In this document: positions 1 to 7,324 of the stretch, piece by piece
How the letters are laid out: each line of letters starts with the position of its first letter
Numbering within the stretch: the stretch's first letter is position 1
Assembly: GCA_003551745.1 (NCBI GenBank)
Contig: PUNI01000607.1
Location: 1 to 10,715, forward strand
Direction: 5' to 3'
Length of the DNA: 10,715 nt
Origin: Paracoccaceae bacterium
Lineage (GTDB): Bacteria > Pseudomonadota > Alphaproteobacteria > Rhodobacterales > Rhodobacteraceae
The notes under the pieces: generated by a model
Told to the model about the DNA's origin: nothing
Seen by the model: only the letters and a program-made list of their open reading frames with translations
The model's database searches: none
Made by a program: the position numbers and the translations under genes

Positions 1-82
1 GATGGCCGGTGAAGCTGCGGCCGTCGAAGGGGAAGCCGACCCTGCGCGTGCGGTCGATCCGGCCCCTGCCCTCAACCCGCAT
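1..82 (-). CDS. soxA: Sarcosine oxidase alpha subunit, N-terminal fragment (cut by window edge)
   Basis: The first 27 codons of a minus-strand gene that runs off the left end. The reading is MRVEGRGRIDRTRRVGFPFD and then GRSFTGH, the typical opening of the alpha subunit of heterotetrameric sarcosine oxidase: a basic R-I-D-R segment, then the FDG...TGH motif of the small beta-grasp (2Fe-2S-like) domain. In the family this roughly 1000-residue subunit binds NAD and tetrahydrofolate and converts the one-carbon unit to 5,10-methylene-THF. The ATG lies inside the end of soxD: the two frames overlap by 11 bases, which implies translational coupling. The order beta-delta-alpha matches known sox operons. 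The gamma subunit gene is expected further left but cannot be seen. Identification rests on 27 residues plus context. Confidence 0.85.
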   Translation of the reverse strand, partial: MRVEGRGRIDRTRRVGFPFDGRSFTGH

Positions 83-338
83 CAGCCACCTCGCCCGCCG
101 GCCGCGCCGAGAACACGCGATGCGTGACGGTGCAGCGCTCGACCACCAGCCAAGACCCGCAGCAGTCGTGATACCACAGATCGCGGGTGCGGCCGGCGGG
201 GTTGTCGCGCAGATGCAGAAGCCGGTCCCAGGCCTCCGGCGGCGCGTCGGCAGCGGGCCTCTCCAGCGCCTCGGCGGCGCCGCGATAGGTGAACTCGCGC
301 AGGTCGCGGGGGCCGCAGAGGGGACAGGGGATCCGCAT
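72..338 (-). CDS. soxD: Sarcosine oxidase delta subunit
   Basis: 88 residues, slightly short for the family (usually about 90-110). It begins MRIPCPLCGPRDLREF, the hallmark CPLCG knuckle of the delta subunit, and has the later conserved block around W55-Y56-H57 followed by W63-L64-V65-V66 and T-V-T-H. In characterised enzymes delta binds one zinc through two N-terminal Cys, a His and a later Cys, and has a structural role in the complex. Here the candidates are C5, C8, H57 and C60 (or C59). The His-to-Cys spacing looks one residue shorter than the H-x3-C I remember for the family. The start lies 6 bases beyond the soxB stop, and the end overlaps soxA by 11 bases, so the three are almost certainly one transcript. 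Confidence 0.93.
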   Translation of the reverse strand: MRIPCPLCGPRDLREFTYRGAAEALERPAADAPPEAWDRLLHLRDNPAGRTRDLWYHDCCGSWLVVERCTVTHRVFSARPAGEVADAG

Positions 339-344
339 GGGCGC

Positions 345-1595
345 TCAGTGCAGGTTGTGCTGGCTGCCGGTGCCTTCCTCGTCGAGGAGATGGCCGGTCG
401 CGAAACGGTCGAGGCGGAAGCGGCGGGCGACCTCGTGGCTCTCCCCGGTCGCCATCAGATGGGCCAGGCACCAGCCCGAGGCGGGCACGGCCTTGAAACC
501 GCCATAGTTCCAGCCGCAGTTGAGATAGAGCCCCTCGACGGGCGTGCGGTCGATGATGGGCGAGCCGTCCGGCGACATGTCCATGATCCCGCCCCAGGAG
601 CGCAGGACGCGGGCCCGGCCGATCATCGGCATCAGCGTCATCGCCGCCTCCATCACATGCTCGGCCATCGGCAGGTTGCCCCGCGCGGCATAGGAGGCAT
701 AGAAGTCGATATCGCCGCCGAAGACGAGGCCGCCCTTGTCGGACTGGCTGATGTAGAAATGCCCCATGCCGAAGCTCACCACATGGTCGATGCAGGGCTT
801 GAGTCCCTCGGTCACGAAGGCCTGCAGCACGTGGGATTCGATCGGCAAGGTGAGGCCGGCCATGGCGGCGACCTCGCTTGACCGGCCGGCCACCACGATT
901 GCGACCTTTTTTGCGGCGATCTCGCCCAGGGAGGTGGTCACTGCTTTCGCTTTTCCGCCTTCCACGCGGATCCCGGTGACCTCGCAGTTCTCGATGATGT
1001 CGACGCCGAGGCGGCTCGCCGCGCGGGCATAGCCCCAGGCCACGGCGTCGTGCCGGGCGGTGCCGCCGCGGGGATGCAGCAGCCCGCCGTAGATCGGGAA
1101 GCGGACATTCTCGAAGTCGAGCCAGGGCAGATGCTCGCGGACGCCGTCCGGGTCGAGCAGGATCGCGTCGTCGCCCTGGTTTATCATCGCGTTGCCGCGC
1201 CGCGCGAAGGCGTCGCGCTGGCCATCGGAGTGGAACAGGTTGATGAGACCGCGCTGCGAGTGCATCACGTTGTAGTTCAGGGCGCTCTCCAGGCCCTCCC
1301 ACAGTTTCAGCGAGTGCGAATAGAACTCCGAGTTGCCCGGCAGGAAATAGTTCGCGCGCACGATGGTCGTGTTGCGCCCGATGTTGCCGGAGCCGAGCCA
1401 GCCCTTCTCCAGAACGGCCACGCTCTTCACCCCATGGTTCCGGGCCAGGTAATAGGCGGTCGAGAGGCCGTGGCCGCCGCCGCCGATGACCACCATGTCA
1501 TAGGCGTCCTTGGGCTCGGGCCGGTGCCAGGCGGGACGCCAGCCGCGGTTTCCGCGCAGGCCCTCGACCAGCACCCGCAATCCCGAATAGCGCAT
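345..1595 (-). CDS. soxB: Sarcosine oxidase beta subunit
   Basis: 416 residues, the usual length of this flavoprotein subunit. It oxidises the N-methyl group of sarcosine, giving glycine, a one-carbon unit and hydrogen peroxide, in the cytoplasmic alpha-beta-gamma-delta complex. Visible features: N-terminal MRYSGLRVLVEGLRGNRGW typical of alphaproteobacterial SoxB; the FAD-binding dinucleotide motif G38-GGGHG-43 in a DAO-type Rossmann fold; E63 at the end of the second strand; the G-R-N-T-T-I-V-R segment near 73-80; and a GGTARHDAVAWG block in which His182 aligns with the histidine that carries covalent FMN in the Corynebacterium and Stenotrophomonas enzymes. I chose the ATG at 1595 because the protein then starts at the conserved MRYSG and has a GGGAAG/GGGGG purine tract upstream. 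An in-frame start 18 codons earlier adds an unconserved basic tail. It is the first gene of the operon visible here. Confidence 0.95.
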   Translation of the reverse strand: MRYSGLRVLVEGLRGNRGWRPAWHRPEPKDAYDMVVIGGGGHGLSTAYYLARNHGVKSVAVLEKGWLGSGNIGRNTTIVRANYFLPGNSEFYSHSLKLWEGLESALNYNVMHSQRGLINLFHSDGQRDAFARRGNAMINQGDDAILLDPDGVREHLPWLDFENVRFPIYGGLLHPRGGTARHDAVAWGYARAASRLGVDIIENCEVTGIRVEGGKAKAVTTSLGEIAAKKVAIVVAGRSSEVAAMAGLTLPIESHVLQAFVTEGLKPCIDHVVSFGMGHFYISQSDKGGLVFGGDIDFYASYAARGNLPMAEHVMEAAMTLMPMIGRARVLRSWGGIMDMSPDGSPIIDRTPVEGLYLNCGWNYGGFKAVPASGWCLAHLMATGESHEVARRFRLDRFATGHLLDEEGTGSQHNLH

Positions 1596-1763
1596 GTGCC
1601 CCCGCTTCCCTGTACCGCGCAGGAAAGCCGGTTTCGCCCGCCCAGGCAAGGGGACGGCCGCGCGCCTCCGACGCGGCCGGGCGCGGCGATTTGCCTCCGG
1701 GCCGGGACGGGCCGGTTGATATCGGCGGGCATCGGGCGCAGTTTGCTTTCAGGAGGCCCGACC

Positions 1764-2033
1764 ATGTCCGTCGTCGACAACCCGCCCGTGTTCATCGCGC
1801 TGAACGCGACCCTGTTTCTGCTCGTCTATTTCATCCCCAGCTTCATCGCGCTGACCCGGCAGCGCGACCAGCGGCTGAAGATCTTTCTCGTGAACCTGCT
1901 GACCGGCTGGACGCTGGTGGGCTGGATGGCCGCCTTCATCTGGGCGGTCACGCTGCCGTGGGATTTCGGACTGCGGCGCGCCCCCGGTGTCCCGCGGCCG
2001 GCTCAGCCGGGCCCGCGGGATCCGCGCCGCTAG
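1764..2033 (+). CDS. Superinfection immunity family small membrane protein
   Basis: 89 residues behind a perfect AGGAGG (1751-1756) spaced 7 bases from the ATG. Two hydrophobic segments are clear: about residues 8-26 (VFIALNATLFLLVYFIPSF) and about 41-61 (the NLLTGWTLVGWMAAFIWAVT region). They are separated by a basic loop (R-Q-R-D-Q-R-L-K). The FIPSFIA...NLLTGWTxxGWxAAxIWA pattern is that of the Imm superinfection-immunity family, named for phage T4 Imm, which blocks DNA injection by a second phage. Chromosomal members are common in Proteobacteria and their role is mostly untested. The C-terminus is Pro/Arg-rich and not conserved. It sits alone on the plus strand, divergent from soxB and convergent with gdhA, with only 27 bases to the gdhA stop. 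The family call is by pattern recognition; the immune role is not shown. Confidence 0.8.
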   Translation: MSVVDNPPVFIALNATLFLLVYFIPSFIALTRQRDQRLKIFLVNLLTGWTLVGWMAAFIWAVTLPWDFGLRRAPGVPRPAQPGPRDPRR

Positions 2034-2060
2034 GCAAGGGCGGGCACCATCTGCGGGGGA

Positions 2061-3500
2061 TCACAGGCCCTTGGCGCGATAGCTCGCGGCAACCCGTTCG
2101 ATGGCGACGATGAAGGCGGCCGTGCGCAGGTCGTGCACGTCGTCCCGCCCGAGCCAGACCTCGCGCATCGACTGGTAGGCGATGCGCATCGTGTCGTCGA
2201 GGCCCGAGCGCACCAGCTCCAGTTCTCCCGCCCCCCGCAGGTAGCGGGACTTGAAGTCGGGCGAGAGCTCCCAGCCGAGGTTGCGGTCGGCCGACAGCCG
2301 TTCCAGCTCCTCGATCAGGAGCAGGTGGTGCGCCTCCTCGGCACGGCGCTGCAGGCGGCCGAAGCGGATGTGGCTGAGGTTCTTCACCCACTCGAAGTAG
2401 CTCACCGTCACCCCGCCCGCATTCGCATAGAGATCGGGAATGATGACCGTGCCCTTCTGCCGCAGCACCTCGTCGGCGCCGAAGGTGATCGGGCCGTTGG
2501 CGGCCTCGATGATCAGCGGCGCCTGCACGCGCTCGGCGTTCGACAGGTTGATGACGCCCTCCAGCGCCGCCGGGATCAGGATGGCGCATTCATGCTCGAG
2601 CAGCGCATCTCCGTCCTCGATGAACTCGCCGACGGGACAGCCGGCGATGCCGCCATGCCGACCGATCCAGTCGCGCACCGCCACGACGTCGAGCCCGGCC
2701 TCGTCGTGCACCGCGCCGTCGCGCTCGATGATGCCCACGATCTTGCAGCCATCCTCTTCGGCGAGGAACTTGGCCGCGTGGTAGCCCACGTTGCCCAGCC
2801 CCTGCACGATGACCTTCTTGCCGTCGAGCCCGGGTGACAGGCCGGTCTTCTTCACGTCCTCCGGATGGCGGAAGAACTCGCGCAGGGCGTATTGCACGCC
2901 GCGACCAGTCGCCTCGACCCGGCCGTGGATACCGCCGGAGTTGAGCGGCTTGCCGGTGACGCAGGCGCGGGCATTGATGTCGGTGGTGTTCATCCGCGCA
3001 TAATGGTCGGCCATCCAAGCCATCTCGCGCTCCGACGTGCCCATGTCGGGCGCGGGCACGTTCTGGCTGGGGTTGATCAGGTCACGCTTGGCCAGTTCGT
3101 AGGTGAAGCGGCGGGTGATCTGTTCCAGCTCGTAAGGCTCCCATTCCCGCGGGTCTATGCAGAGGCCGCCCTTGGCGCCGCCGAAAGGCACTTCGACCAG
3201 CGCGCACTTGAAGGTCATCAGCGCCGCCAGCGCCTCCACCTCCTGCTGGTTCACCACCGGGGCATAACGAATGCCGCCCTTCACCGGCTCCATGTGCTCG
3301 GAGTGGTTGGAGCGGTAGCCCGTGAAGGTGTGGATATGGCCGCGCAGCCGCACGCCGAAACGGACGATGTAGGTGGCGTTGCAGACGCGGATCTTCTGCT
3401 CAAGCCCCGGGCTGAGATCCATCAACGCCGCGGCGCGGTTGAACATCAGATCGACGGACTCGCGGAAGCCGGGCTCTCTCGGGTCGGTGCTGTCGCGCAT
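2061..3500 (-). CDS. gdhA: Glutamate dehydrogenase (Glu/Leu/Phe/Val dehydrogenase family)
   Basis: 479 residues. Reversible oxidative deamination of glutamate to 2-oxoglutarate and ammonia, cytoplasmic, normally hexameric. Visible motifs in order: VKGGIRYAP (73-81) and K98 for substrate binding; VPFGGAKGG (104-112) with the active-site lysine K110; N-V-P-A-P-D152-M-G with the catalytic aspartate; K-P-L-N-S-G-G-I-H-G-R near 184-194; and the Rossmann motif GLGNVG (234-239). The second strand ends in an acidic residue (E259 in IIERDG), which favours NAD over NADP; that preference is an inference. The ATG at 3500 was chosen because a strong GGGAGGAGG lies about 6 bases upstream and the protein starts with the family-like MRDSTDPREPGF. 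An upstream in-frame start would add 18 unconserved residues. It converges with the small immunity gene and diverges from the cation transporter. No clear terminator is seen in the 27-base gap. Confidence 0.93.
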   Translation of the reverse strand: MRDSTDPREPGFRESVDLMFNRAAALMDLSPGLEQKIRVCNATYIVRFGVRLRGHIHTFTGYRSNHSEHMEPVKGGIRYAPVVNQQEVEALAALMTFKCALVEVPFGGAKGGLCIDPREWEPYELEQITRRFTYELAKRDLINPSQNVPAPDMGTSEREMAWMADHYARMNTTDINARACVTGKPLNSGGIHGRVEATGRGVQYALREFFRHPEDVKKTGLSPGLDGKKVIVQGLGNVGYHAAKFLAEEDGCKIVGIIERDGAVHDEAGLDVVAVRDWIGRHGGIAGCPVGEFIEDGDALLEHECAILIPAALEGVINLSNAERVQAPLIIEAANGPITFGADEVLRQKGTVIIPDLYANAGGVTVSYFEWVKNLSHIRFGRLQRRAEEAHHLLLIEELERLSADRNLGWELSPDFKSRYLRGAGELELVRSGLDDTMRIAYQSMREVWLGRDDVHDLRTAAFIVAIERVAASYRAKGL

Positions 3501-3678
3501 GCTGTCCTCCTCCCATCGCGGCGCGGCGCCACGCGACGCCGGCGCTTCGAGCACTGTGCCACCTTACCTGCGGCCAGCGAAACCGGGAATTCACCGCTGT
3601 CCCCACATCTTTTCCGTCATTCGGTCCCGGATCCGTCAAGATTTCCCGGGATCGTTCCGATTTGCAGCGGGGGCGCGC
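3501..3678. other. Divergent intergenic region between gdhA and the cation transporter
   Basis: 178 bases holding the upstream signals of two genes read away from each other. The gdhA side has a strong GGGAGGAGG ribosome-binding site. The transporter side has only a G-rich tract (GCGGGGGCGCGC) next to its ATG. The middle, about 3580-3660, is less GC-rich than the surroundings, as expected of promoter DNA. I could not pick a convincing -35/-10 pair or a sigma-54 -24/-12 site on either strand. Confidence 0.5.
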
Positions 3679-4644
3679 ATGAGCGATCTGTCCGACAGCA
3701 CCGCAGGCGCGGGGCCGGCCGCCGGGGCGGCCGGGCTGCGGCTGCGCAAGATCGGGGTTGCCGTCGGTTCGCTGCTGACCACGATCGTCCTGACCTTCGG
3801 CAAGCTGCTGATAGGCCTGCTGTCCGGGTCGCTCGCGCTGGTGGCCGACGCCCTGCAGGGGCTCGTCGACATCGTGATCACGGGCGTCACGCTCATTGTC
3901 GTCAGCGTGTCGGACCGCGGCGCCGATGCGCGCTGGACAGCCGGACGCCAGAAGACCGAGGCCATGGCGGCGATGGCGGAATGCGCCCTGCTGACCGTGA
4001 TCGGGGTCTGCATCTGGTATCTCGCCCTGCAGAAGCTGATCTTCGGCACGGCGGAGGTCCGGGTCGAACCCTGGTACATCGTGGCGATCGCCGGCGCCGT
4101 GCTGGCCGACTGGTGGCGCGGCGTCGTGATCCGCCGCGCGGCGCGCGCCACCGGCAGCCTCGCGCTGGAAGCCAACGCCGCGCATTTCACCACCGACGCG
4201 CTGGCATCGGCGGCCGTGCTGCTTGGCCTTGCCTGCGCCGCGCTGGGGTTTGCGGCGGCCGATACGCTGGCCACCCTCGTGGTGGCGGGGCTGCTGTTCG
4301 TGACCGCCTGGCGGGTGGGTTCGCGCGGATGCGACATCCTGATGGAACGCGTCGATCCCGCCGCTGCCGAGCGTGTGCTGGCCGCGCTGGAGGCCGATCC
4401 GGCGGTTCTCGAGGTGACGACGCTGCGTATCTGCCCGCTGCCCGTCTCCCACCGGGTGGATGCGGCCGTGCGCGCCACCGTGGCCGACCTGGCGGCGCTG
4501 GCCGCGCTGCAGGACAGGCTCTCGGCCCGGGTACAACGGGTGATCCCGGCCGACGAGGTGCTCGTGGCGGTTCGCCCCGACCGGCCTGCCCATCCGAATC
4601 ACCATCCGCCCGGGCCATCGAACGCATCCGGGGAGCAGGGTTAA
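3679..4644 (+). CDS. Cation diffusion facilitator (CDF) family transporter
   Basis: 321 residues. CDF proteins export divalent cations (Zn, Fe, Mn, Co) from the cytoplasm in exchange for protons. About six hydrophobic helices are visible: roughly 24-46, 49-77, 95-120, 132-153, 170-195 and 198-217, followed by a cytoplasmic domain (about 220-300). The SGSLALVADALQGLVDIV block in helix 2 and EANAAHFTTDALAS in helix 5 are the signature metal-site segments. Helix 5 has the usual H169-x3-D173, but helix 2 has Q60-x3-D64 where a His or Asp is normally found at the first position. The C-terminal domain lacks most of the histidines that form the regulatory site in YiiP; a short H-P-N-H-H stretch sits at the very end. 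I chose the ATG at 3679 because hydrophobic homology begins soon after it; in-frame codons further upstream run back into antisense gdhA. Metal specificity cannot be told. Confidence 0.87.
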   Translation: MSDLSDSTAGAGPAAGAAGLRLRKIGVAVGSLLTTIVLTFGKLLIGLLSGSLALVADALQGLVDIVITGVTLIVVSVSDRGADARWTAGRQKTEAMAAMAECALLTVIGVCIWYLALQKLIFGTAEVRVEPWYIVAIAGAVLADWWRGVVIRRAARATGSLALEANAAHFTTDALASAAVLLGLACAALGFAAADTLATLVVAGLLFVTAWRVGSRGCDILMERVDPAAAERVLAALEADPAVLEVTTLRICPLPVSHRVDAAVRATVADLAALAALQDRLSARVQRVIPADEVLVAVRPDRPAHPNHHPPGPSNASGEQG

Positions 4645-4824
4645 TTGTTCCGCAATGCGAGGCAGATACGCCGCAGCGGCCGGGGGTGTTTCCGCCTGGG
4701 GCCCGCGCGCCGGCTGTGCCGCAATTCTGCCGCAGATCCGCGTCTGTGTTCTGCCCTTGATGCGGAGGCCCGCCGTCCCGGTGCGCCGCCCCAGTTCGCC
4801 GTCCCAGTTCGAGGGGGTCGAGAG
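4645..4824 (+). other. Leader/intergenic region upstream of the TadG-like gene
   Basis: 180 bases between the transporter stop and the chosen start of the VWA gene. The frame of the VWA protein stays open through it, but translation gives an Arg/Pro-rich sequence without family features, so I treat it as non-coding. It contains a short direct repeat (CCCAGTTCG, near 4791-4799 and 4803-4811). No promoter or terminator could be assigned. It may carry the promoter of the three pilus-like genes. Confidence 0.4.
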
Positions 4825-6774
4825 ATGAAGCCGATCATGCCCGTCACCCGGCGCCGCCTGCGCCGCCGCGCCCTGTCGCTGCTGCGCCGCTGGATCGCGG
4901 ATTTTCGCGCCGAGGAGCGCGGCTCGCTGACGCTCTTCGCGCTGTTCATGCTGATCATCCTGCTCATCGTCGGCGGCATGGCCGTGGATGTGCTGCGCTA
5001 CGAGCACCAGCGGGTGCGCCTCCAGACAACCGCCGACCGCGCCGTTCTGGCCGCGGGCAGCCTGCGCCAGCCGCTCAACCCCTACGATGTGGTGGCGGAG
5101 TATTTCGAGAAGGAAGGGCTGCTCGACTACCTCGAAGGGGTGCATGTGCAGGAAGGCCTCAACTTCCGCGTGGTCAGCGTGCAGACGCAGGCCGTGGTGC
5201 CGGCCTTCTTCATGCGGCTCGTGGGCGTCAACAGCCTGACCGCGCAGGCGCTGAGCACGGCCGAGGAGCGCTACAGCAAGGTCGAGGTCGCGCTGGTCCT
5301 CGATCTGTCCAACTCGATGAACTCGTTCAACCGGATCGAGAACCTGCGGATCGCGGGCGAGGAATTCATCGACACGCTCTACCAGAACGCCGAGGACGGG
5401 CAGATCTCGGTCTCGGTGGTCAACTACACCGGACAGGTGAACCCCGGCGCCGAGCTTCTGCAGTATTACAACGTGACCGACCGTCAGCCCTTCTCGCATT
5501 GCGTGGAGTTCGGCGCGGCCGATTATCAGACGATGGCGCTGTCGACCTCGACCCAGCTGACCGGGGCCGGCCACTTCGATCCCTGGCACACCAGCCGCGC
5601 CCGCAACATGATCTTCTGCCCGTCGCCGCGGTTTCCGCAGTGGAACCCCGACGACCACACCCATCGCGAGAACATCGTGCTGTCCGGCGACCCGGCTTTC
5701 CTGCGCGGCTATCTCGCCGGCCTCTGGGCCGACGGCAACACCTCGATCGAGATCGGTCTGAAGTGGGGGGCGGCGATGCTCGACCCCGGCAGCCGGCCGA
5801 TCATCGACGACTATATCGCCCGCGGCGCGGTCGATCCGGCCTTCTCTGGCCGGCCGCTCGACTATGACGACGAGGACTCGCTGAAGGTCGTCGTGCTGAT
5901 GACGGATGGCGAGAACTTCGAGCAGTGGATCATCAACGACGCCTTCAAGACCGGGCAGTCGGACGTCTGGCACACCGTGTTCTTCGACCAGGTGCCGGCG
6001 CAGGTGCCTGTTCAGGGCACGGTCATGGACCTGCGCACGGAGGTCGACGCGATCCTGGATGGCACCATGACACCGTCCGCGCAGCAGAGGCATCGCTTCG
6101 AGACCCTGACCATCCCGATGAGCAATGGTCAGGGACTCGCTCCCACCCGGCCCAACCGCAACCTCGGCAGCGGCGGAAACTATCTGAACAACAACCGCGT
6201 CTACCTCTCGGTACGGCCCGGCAACAGCGGCAACTGGTATCTGCCCACGCCGACACAGACCAACCCGGGCAACAGCGGCAACTGGCGCGACTCGCCCTGG
6301 ACGGACTCGTCCTCGCTGCCGGCCTCGGGCAGTTCCAGCGTGCCGTCGGCGACCAACTGCGAGCTTCACGAGGCAATCGACACCGGGCTCGCCTTCGATT
6401 TCTACCGCTGCGACGACCGCATCGCCTACCGCATGACCTACCCCTGGCTGTGGGATAATTTCCCGGTGCGCTGGGTAACCAATCGGCTCTACGGCCAGCC
6501 GGGCATCGCCCATGCCGGCACCATGAACAACCAGATCCTCAGCCGCCGCCCGGCCACCACCAAGAACGTGCACCTCAACACCATGTGCGACACCATCAAG
6601 GGCGAGGGTATCCCGATCTTCACCGTCGCCTTCGAGGCGCCGCCGGGCGGGGTGTCGGCGATGCAGAGCTGCGCCTCCTCGCTCAACCACTTCTACGACG
6701 TCGCCGGCACCGACATCAGCACCGCTTTCCGGGCCATCGCCGGCACGATCAACCGGCTCAGGCTGACGCAATGA
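4825..6774 (+). CDS. TadG-like pilus-associated protein with a von Willebrand A domain
   Basis: 649 residues. The N-terminus is basic (K2 to R32), then G33-S-L-T-L-F and one hydrophobic helix (about 34-54), the Tad/Flp-type anchor; the rest should be periplasmic or extracellular. The VWA domain has a full metal-ion-dependent adhesion site: D160-L-S162-N-S164, T306 (in DGNTSIEIGLKWG), and D361 in MTDGEN. About 235 residues lie between TDGEN and the last strand (IPIFTVAFEAP near 605), so the domain is interrupted by a long insert. That insert contains two copies of PGNSGNW (465-471 and 481-487). The ending ...INRLRLTQ is typical of alphaproteobacterial TadG-like proteins. Unlike its two downstream partners it lacks the Glu at +5 after the glycine (Phe instead), so prepilin-type processing is unlikely. 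ATG chosen for the GAGGGGG upstream and because the anchor follows. It overlaps the next gene by four bases (ATGA). Confidence 0.88.
   Translation: MKPIMPVTRRRLRRRALSLLRRWIADFRAEERGSLTLFALFMLIILLIVGGMAVDVLRYEHQRVRLQTTADRAVLAAGSLRQPLNPYDVVAEYFEKEGLLDYLEGVHVQEGLNFRVVSVQTQAVVPAFFMRLVGVNSLTAQALSTAEERYSKVEVALVLDLSNSMNSFNRIENLRIAGEEFIDTLYQNAEDGQISVSVVNYTGQVNPGAELLQYYNVTDRQPFSHCVEFGAADYQTMALSTSTQLTGAGHFDPWHTSRARNMIFCPSPRFPQWNPDDHTHRENIVLSGDPAFLRGYLAGLWADGNTSIEIGLKWGAAMLDPGSRPIIDDYIARGAVDPAFSGRPLDYDDEDSLKVVVLMTDGENFEQWIINDAFKTGQSDVWHTVFFDQVPAQVPVQGTVMDLRTEVDAILDGTMTPSAQQRHRFETLTIPMSNGQGLAPTRPNRNLGSGGNYLNNNRVYLSVRPGNSGNWYLPTPTQTNPGNSGNWRDSPWTDSSSLPASGSSSVPSATNCELHEAIDTGLAFDFYRCDDRIAYRMTYPWLWDNFPVRWVTNRLYGQPGIAHAGTMNNQILSRRPATTKNVHLNTMCDTIKGEGIPIFTVAFEAPPGGVSAMQSCASSLNHFYDVAGTDISTAFRAIAGTINRLRLTQ
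6220..6285 (+). repeat. 18-bp direct repeat inside the TadG-like gene
   Basis: GGCAACAGCGGCAACTGG occurs identically at 6220-6237 and 6268-6285, 48 bases (16 codons) apart. Both copies are in frame and encode GNSGNW, preceded by Pro. Because the DNA is identical and not just the peptide, a recent tandem-type duplication of a 48-base unit followed by divergence of the rest is possible. Confidence 0.85.
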
Positions 6775-7313
6775 GCGGCGTCACGCGACTGGCCGCGGCG
6801 CTGCGAAAGGCGTGGCGCCGCGAGGACGGGACGGCGACGATGGAATTCGTCATCGTCTTTCCCGTCGTCGTCATGACACTTCTGGTCGGGGTCGAGGCCG
6901 GGGTGATGATGACCCGGCAGGCAATGCTGGAACGGGCGCTGGACATCGCGATGCGCGACCTTCGCCTTGGGAGCATGGTGAACCCGACGCATGATCAGTT
7001 CAAGGATCGGCTATGCAGCAACACCGCCGGCATCAACCACTGCCGCGACAACCTGTTGCTGGAACTCACGCCGATCTCCACCGACGACTGGGCGCTGCCG
7101 GCCAACCCGCCCACCTGCGTCGACCGTGACGAAGAGATCGCTCCGGTCACCGAGTTCGTCGCCGGGGCCGGCAACCAGCTCATGCTCGTCCGCGCCTGCT
7201 TCGTGGTCGACCCGCTCTTTCCGACGACCGGCTGGGGGCTGCAACTGCCGCTGGATGCGAGCGGCGGCTTCCAGATGGTGTCGGCCTCGACCTTCGTGAA
7301 CGAGCCGCGGTGA
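6771..7313 (+). CDS. TadE-like pseudopilin-type pilus assembly protein
   Basis: 180 residues. A basic N-terminus (through R16, R17) is followed by E-D-G20-T-A-T-M-E25-F and a hydrophobic helix (about 26-45), then a soluble domain with several cysteines. The G/xxxxEF pattern matches the prepilin cleavage site of TadE/TadF pseudopilins, which the Tad prepilin peptidase (TadV/CpaA) processes in Aggregatibacter; the helix would then anchor or assemble in the inner membrane. The V-F-P-V-V segment is the conserved proline of TadE-like anchors. Its ATG overlaps the TGA of the VWA gene (ATGA), indicating translational coupling, and the next gene starts 11 bases after its stop. The exact role (minor pilin, adhesin partner) is not known. 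Confidence 0.87.
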   Translation: MSGVTRLAAALRKAWRREDGTATMEFVIVFPVVVMTLLVGVEAGVMMTRQAMLERALDIAMRDLRLGSMVNPTHDQFKDRLCSNTAGINHCRDNLLLELTPISTDDWALPANPPTCVDRDEEIAPVTEFVAGAGNQLMLVRACFVVDPLFPTTGWGLQLPLDASGGFQMVSASTFVNEPR

Positions 7314-7324
7314 GGGAGACACCG

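Noticed and set aside
1596..1649. N-terminal extension of SoxB by 18 residues
   Set aside because: The extension is basic and unlike the family, and the conserved MRYSG start has its own purine-rich ribosome-binding tract.
1656..1678. Hairpin GGCCGCG/CGCGGCC in the soxB leader
   Set aside because: Short GC-only arms with a 9-base loop are expected by chance in this composition, and no riboswitch-like conserved core was seen around it.
1716..1744. TTGATA box with a possible -10 before the superinfection-immunity gene
   Set aside because: The -10 match is poor and the implied transcription start would fall on the ribosome-binding site.
2035..2073. Inverted repeat CAAGGGC/GCCCTTG between the convergent immunity gene and gdhA
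   Set aside because: Seven-base arms with a 25-base loop, overlapping the gdhA stop and lacking a T-run; too weak to call a terminator.
2865..4760. Open plus-strand frame of about 630 codons across gdhA and the cation transporter
   Set aside because: It crosses antisense gdhA and an alternate frame of the transporter; composition is low-complexity Arg/Ala/Gly and no family is recognisable.
3400..6771. A very long open frame (over 1100 codons) on the minus strand across the transporter and the VWA gene
   Set aside because: It is antisense to well-identified genes, is rich in Arg, His, Gly and Val in the manner of GC-rich shadow frames, and shows no domain or ribosome-binding site.
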